Origin: an uncultured Collinsella sp.
Lineage (GTDB): Bacteria > Actinomycetota > Coriobacteriia > Coriobacteriales > Coriobacteriaceae
Length of the DNA stretch: 6,683 bases
Direction of reading: 5' to 3'
Assembly: GCA_905211615.1 (NCBI GenBank)
Contig: CAJMBB010000105.1
Coordinates: 1-6,683, forward strand
How positions within the stretch are numbered: position 1 is the first letter of the stretch; the number at the start of each line of letters is the position of its first letter. Under the pieces are notes generated by a model. The model made no database searches, was not told where the DNA came from, and saw only the letters and a list, made by a program, of their open reading frames with translations. The position numbers and the translations under genes were made by a program. Shown here piece by piece: positions 5,767 through 6,683 of the stretch.

Positions 5767-6666
5767 TTAGCAGTAAAGCTCCTTGATGCGCGTGACGGCG
5801 CGTTCGATGTGTTCTTGCGGGGTGGAGGCTCCGGCGGTGATGCCGATGTGGTGAGCATCGGTAAACCACGCGGCCTGGAGCTCGGAAGCTTCCTCGATGT
5901 GATGCGTACGCTCGCAGGCGTCCGCGCAGATCTGAGCTAGGCGGCGGGTGTTGCCCGAGTTCTTGCCGCCCACGACGACCATGCAGTCGCAGCGGTTGGC
6001 AAGTGTGGCTGCTGCCTGTTGACGCTCACTCGTGGCGGCGCAGATGGTGTTGATCACACGCAGCTCCTGCACCCGCGGAGTGATAGCGGCCACGACCTCG
6101 GCAAGGTTCTGCGCGGTCTGGGTGGTCTGCACGACGAGGCCCACCTTGCCCTTGAGCGGCAGCGCGTCCGCATCAGCGGCGCAACTCACGACCTGTGCAT
6201 CGTCGCCGGCATGACCCAGAATGCCCTCGACCTCGGGATGCCCCGGCTCGCCTACGACCACCACGCGGTAGCCCTCGCGCACCAGGCGCTCGGCTGCCAT
6301 ATGGACCTTTTTCACGTAGGGGCAGGTGGCGTCGACCACGTTGAGGCCGCGCGTGCGGGCAGCATCAATCACCTGCGGTACCACGCCGTGGGCGCGGATG
6401 ATCACGGTGCCCGATGCGGCGTCGTCCAGGGTTTCGGCCAAGCCAACGCCTGCTTCAGCGAGCTCGCGTACCACGATGGGGTTATGGATGAGCGGCCCCA
6501 AGGTATGGACCTGAGCGCACTCACCTGCCTGCGGCGCGGCGGCCAGCGCCATATCGAGTGCACGCTGTACGCCGTAGCAAGTGCCGGCGTGGGCGGCAAT
6601 CTCGATAGCAGGCGCGGTTGCCTGGTCGGACGCAGTCGCGGCGGTGTTCGTCACGTTCTCTCTCAT
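5767..6666 (-). CDS. ispH: 4-hydroxy-3-methylbut-2-enyl diphosphate reductase
   Basis: Final enzyme of the MEP isoprenoid pathway: reduces HMBPP to isopentenyl and dimethylallyl diphosphate using a 4Fe-4S cluster; cytosolic. The product is 299 residues. The three cluster cysteines are Cys30 (in GTCYGV), Cys115 (in DATCPYV) and Cys209 (in NTICAAT). Substrate residues of the family are His61 (LIHNP), His93 (RAHGV), His143 (GHPEVEG), Thr181-182 (VQTTQT), the KNSGNT loop at 235-240, and Ser281 in GASTP. Compared with the E. coli protein there are about 18 extra N-terminal residues rich in Ala and Thr, and the second Ser of the SSN loop is Gly238. The ATG at 6664-6666 has only a weak AGG 8 bases upstream. 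A GTG at codon 5 is a possible alternative start. The gene leads directly into the DUF512 gene with a 2-base gap. Confidence 0.96.
   Translation of the reverse strand: MRENVTNTAATASDQATAPAIEIAAHAGTCYGVQRALDMALAAAPQAGECAQVHTLGPLIHNPIVVRELAEAGVGLAETLDDAASGTVIIRAHGVVPQVIDAARTRGLNVVDATCPYVKKVHMAAERLVREGYRVVVVGEPGHPEVEGILGHAGDDAQVVSCAADADALPLKGKVGLVVQTTQTAQNLAEVVAAITPRVQELRVINTICAATSERQQAAATLANRCDCMVVVGGKNSGNTRRLAQICADACERTHHIEEASELQAAWFTDAHHIGITAGASTPQEHIERAVTRIKELYC
5779..5784 (-). promoter_or_regulatory. Possible, distant ribosome-binding site of the DUF512 gene
   Basis: AAGGAG on the minus strand, read as Lys-Glu codons near the end of ispH, 14 bases before the ATG at 5764. The spacing is longer than usual. 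Start of translation may depend more on termination at the ispH stop 2 bases upstream of the ATG. Confidence 0.35.
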
Positions 6667-6683
6667 GGCTAGAACCTGCCCGG

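Larger units (their letters stand above)
1..6666 (-). other. Probable single operon: ispH, DUF512, der, plsY, gpsA, rpe, cysteine desulfurase
   Basis: All seven genes read leftward. Junctions in transcription order are 2-base gap, 10-base gap, 8-base overlap, 9-base gap, 18-base gap and 6-base gap. None has room for a promoter plus leader or for a hairpin terminator. The operon probably begins to the right of the window and continues to the left. Co-transcription is inferred from spacing only; promoters inside genes cannot be excluded. Confidence 0.8.

Noticed and set aside
5018..5770. A 250-codon plus-strand frame opposite the DUF512 gene (and a similar one at 6019-6672 opposite ispH)
   Set aside because: Both are register shadows of clearly identified genes, with no ribosome-binding site or domain to support them.
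5765..5869. A 35-residue N-terminal extension of the DUF512 protein
   Set aside because: The extension is His/Arg-rich, overlaps the C-terminal coding part of ispH in another frame, and has no family similarity. The ATG at 5764, just past the ispH stop, is the natural start.
1..6683. tRNA, rRNA, riboswitch, CRISPR, insertion sequence, prophage or attachment site
   Set aside because: Nearly every base is accounted for by seven tightly packed housekeeping genes. No tandem or terminal repeats and no non-coding space long enough for such elements were seen.

Overview
No previously undescribed system is visible in this window. It holds seven protein-coding genes, all on the minus strand and packed head to tail, with gaps of 2 to 18 bases and one 8-base overlap. 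It looks like the interior of a single housekeeping operon. GC content is high by eye and the codon bias is strong: der contains no TTA, CTA or TCA codon in its whole length. The gene order (DUF512 radical SAM protein, der, plsY, gpsA) is a known arrangement in Firmicutes and related Gram-positive bacteria. Together with the high GC and the protein sequences this suggests a high-GC anaerobic actinobacterium of the Coriobacteriia type (Collinsella or Olsenella-like). That placement is inference and was not tested by any search.

In transcription order, from right to left, the genes are: ispH (last step of the MEP isoprenoid pathway, 4Fe-4S enzyme); an uncharacterised PDZ/radical-SAM/DUF512 protein; der (double GTPase for 50S ribosome assembly); plsY (acyl-phosphate:glycerol-3-phosphate acyltransferase, membrane); gpsA (NAD(P)-dependent glycerol-3-phosphate dehydrogenase); rpe (ribulose-5-phosphate 3-epimerase); and the N-terminal 195 codons of a cysteine desulfurase that runs off the left edge. 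Only 17 bases lie upstream of ispH. No promoter, terminator, RNA gene, repeat, mobile element or CRISPR array was found, and no non-coding stretch exceeds 18 bases.

Functionally, gpsA makes glycerol-3-phosphate from DHAP and plsY acylates it, so the two adjacent genes supply the first intermediates of phospholipid synthesis. IspH and the DUF512 protein both carry cysteine motifs for 4Fe-4S clusters, and the cysteine desulfurase at the operon's downstream end could supply sulfur for them. Rpe connects the pentose-phosphate and triose pools. Der is the ribosome-assembly GTPase in the middle. The least understood member is the DUF512 protein.

Three start codons were revised from the longest possible reading: DUF512 to 5764, der to 4311 and plsY to 2984. 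Each choice rests on the ribosome-binding site and the junction with the upstream gene.
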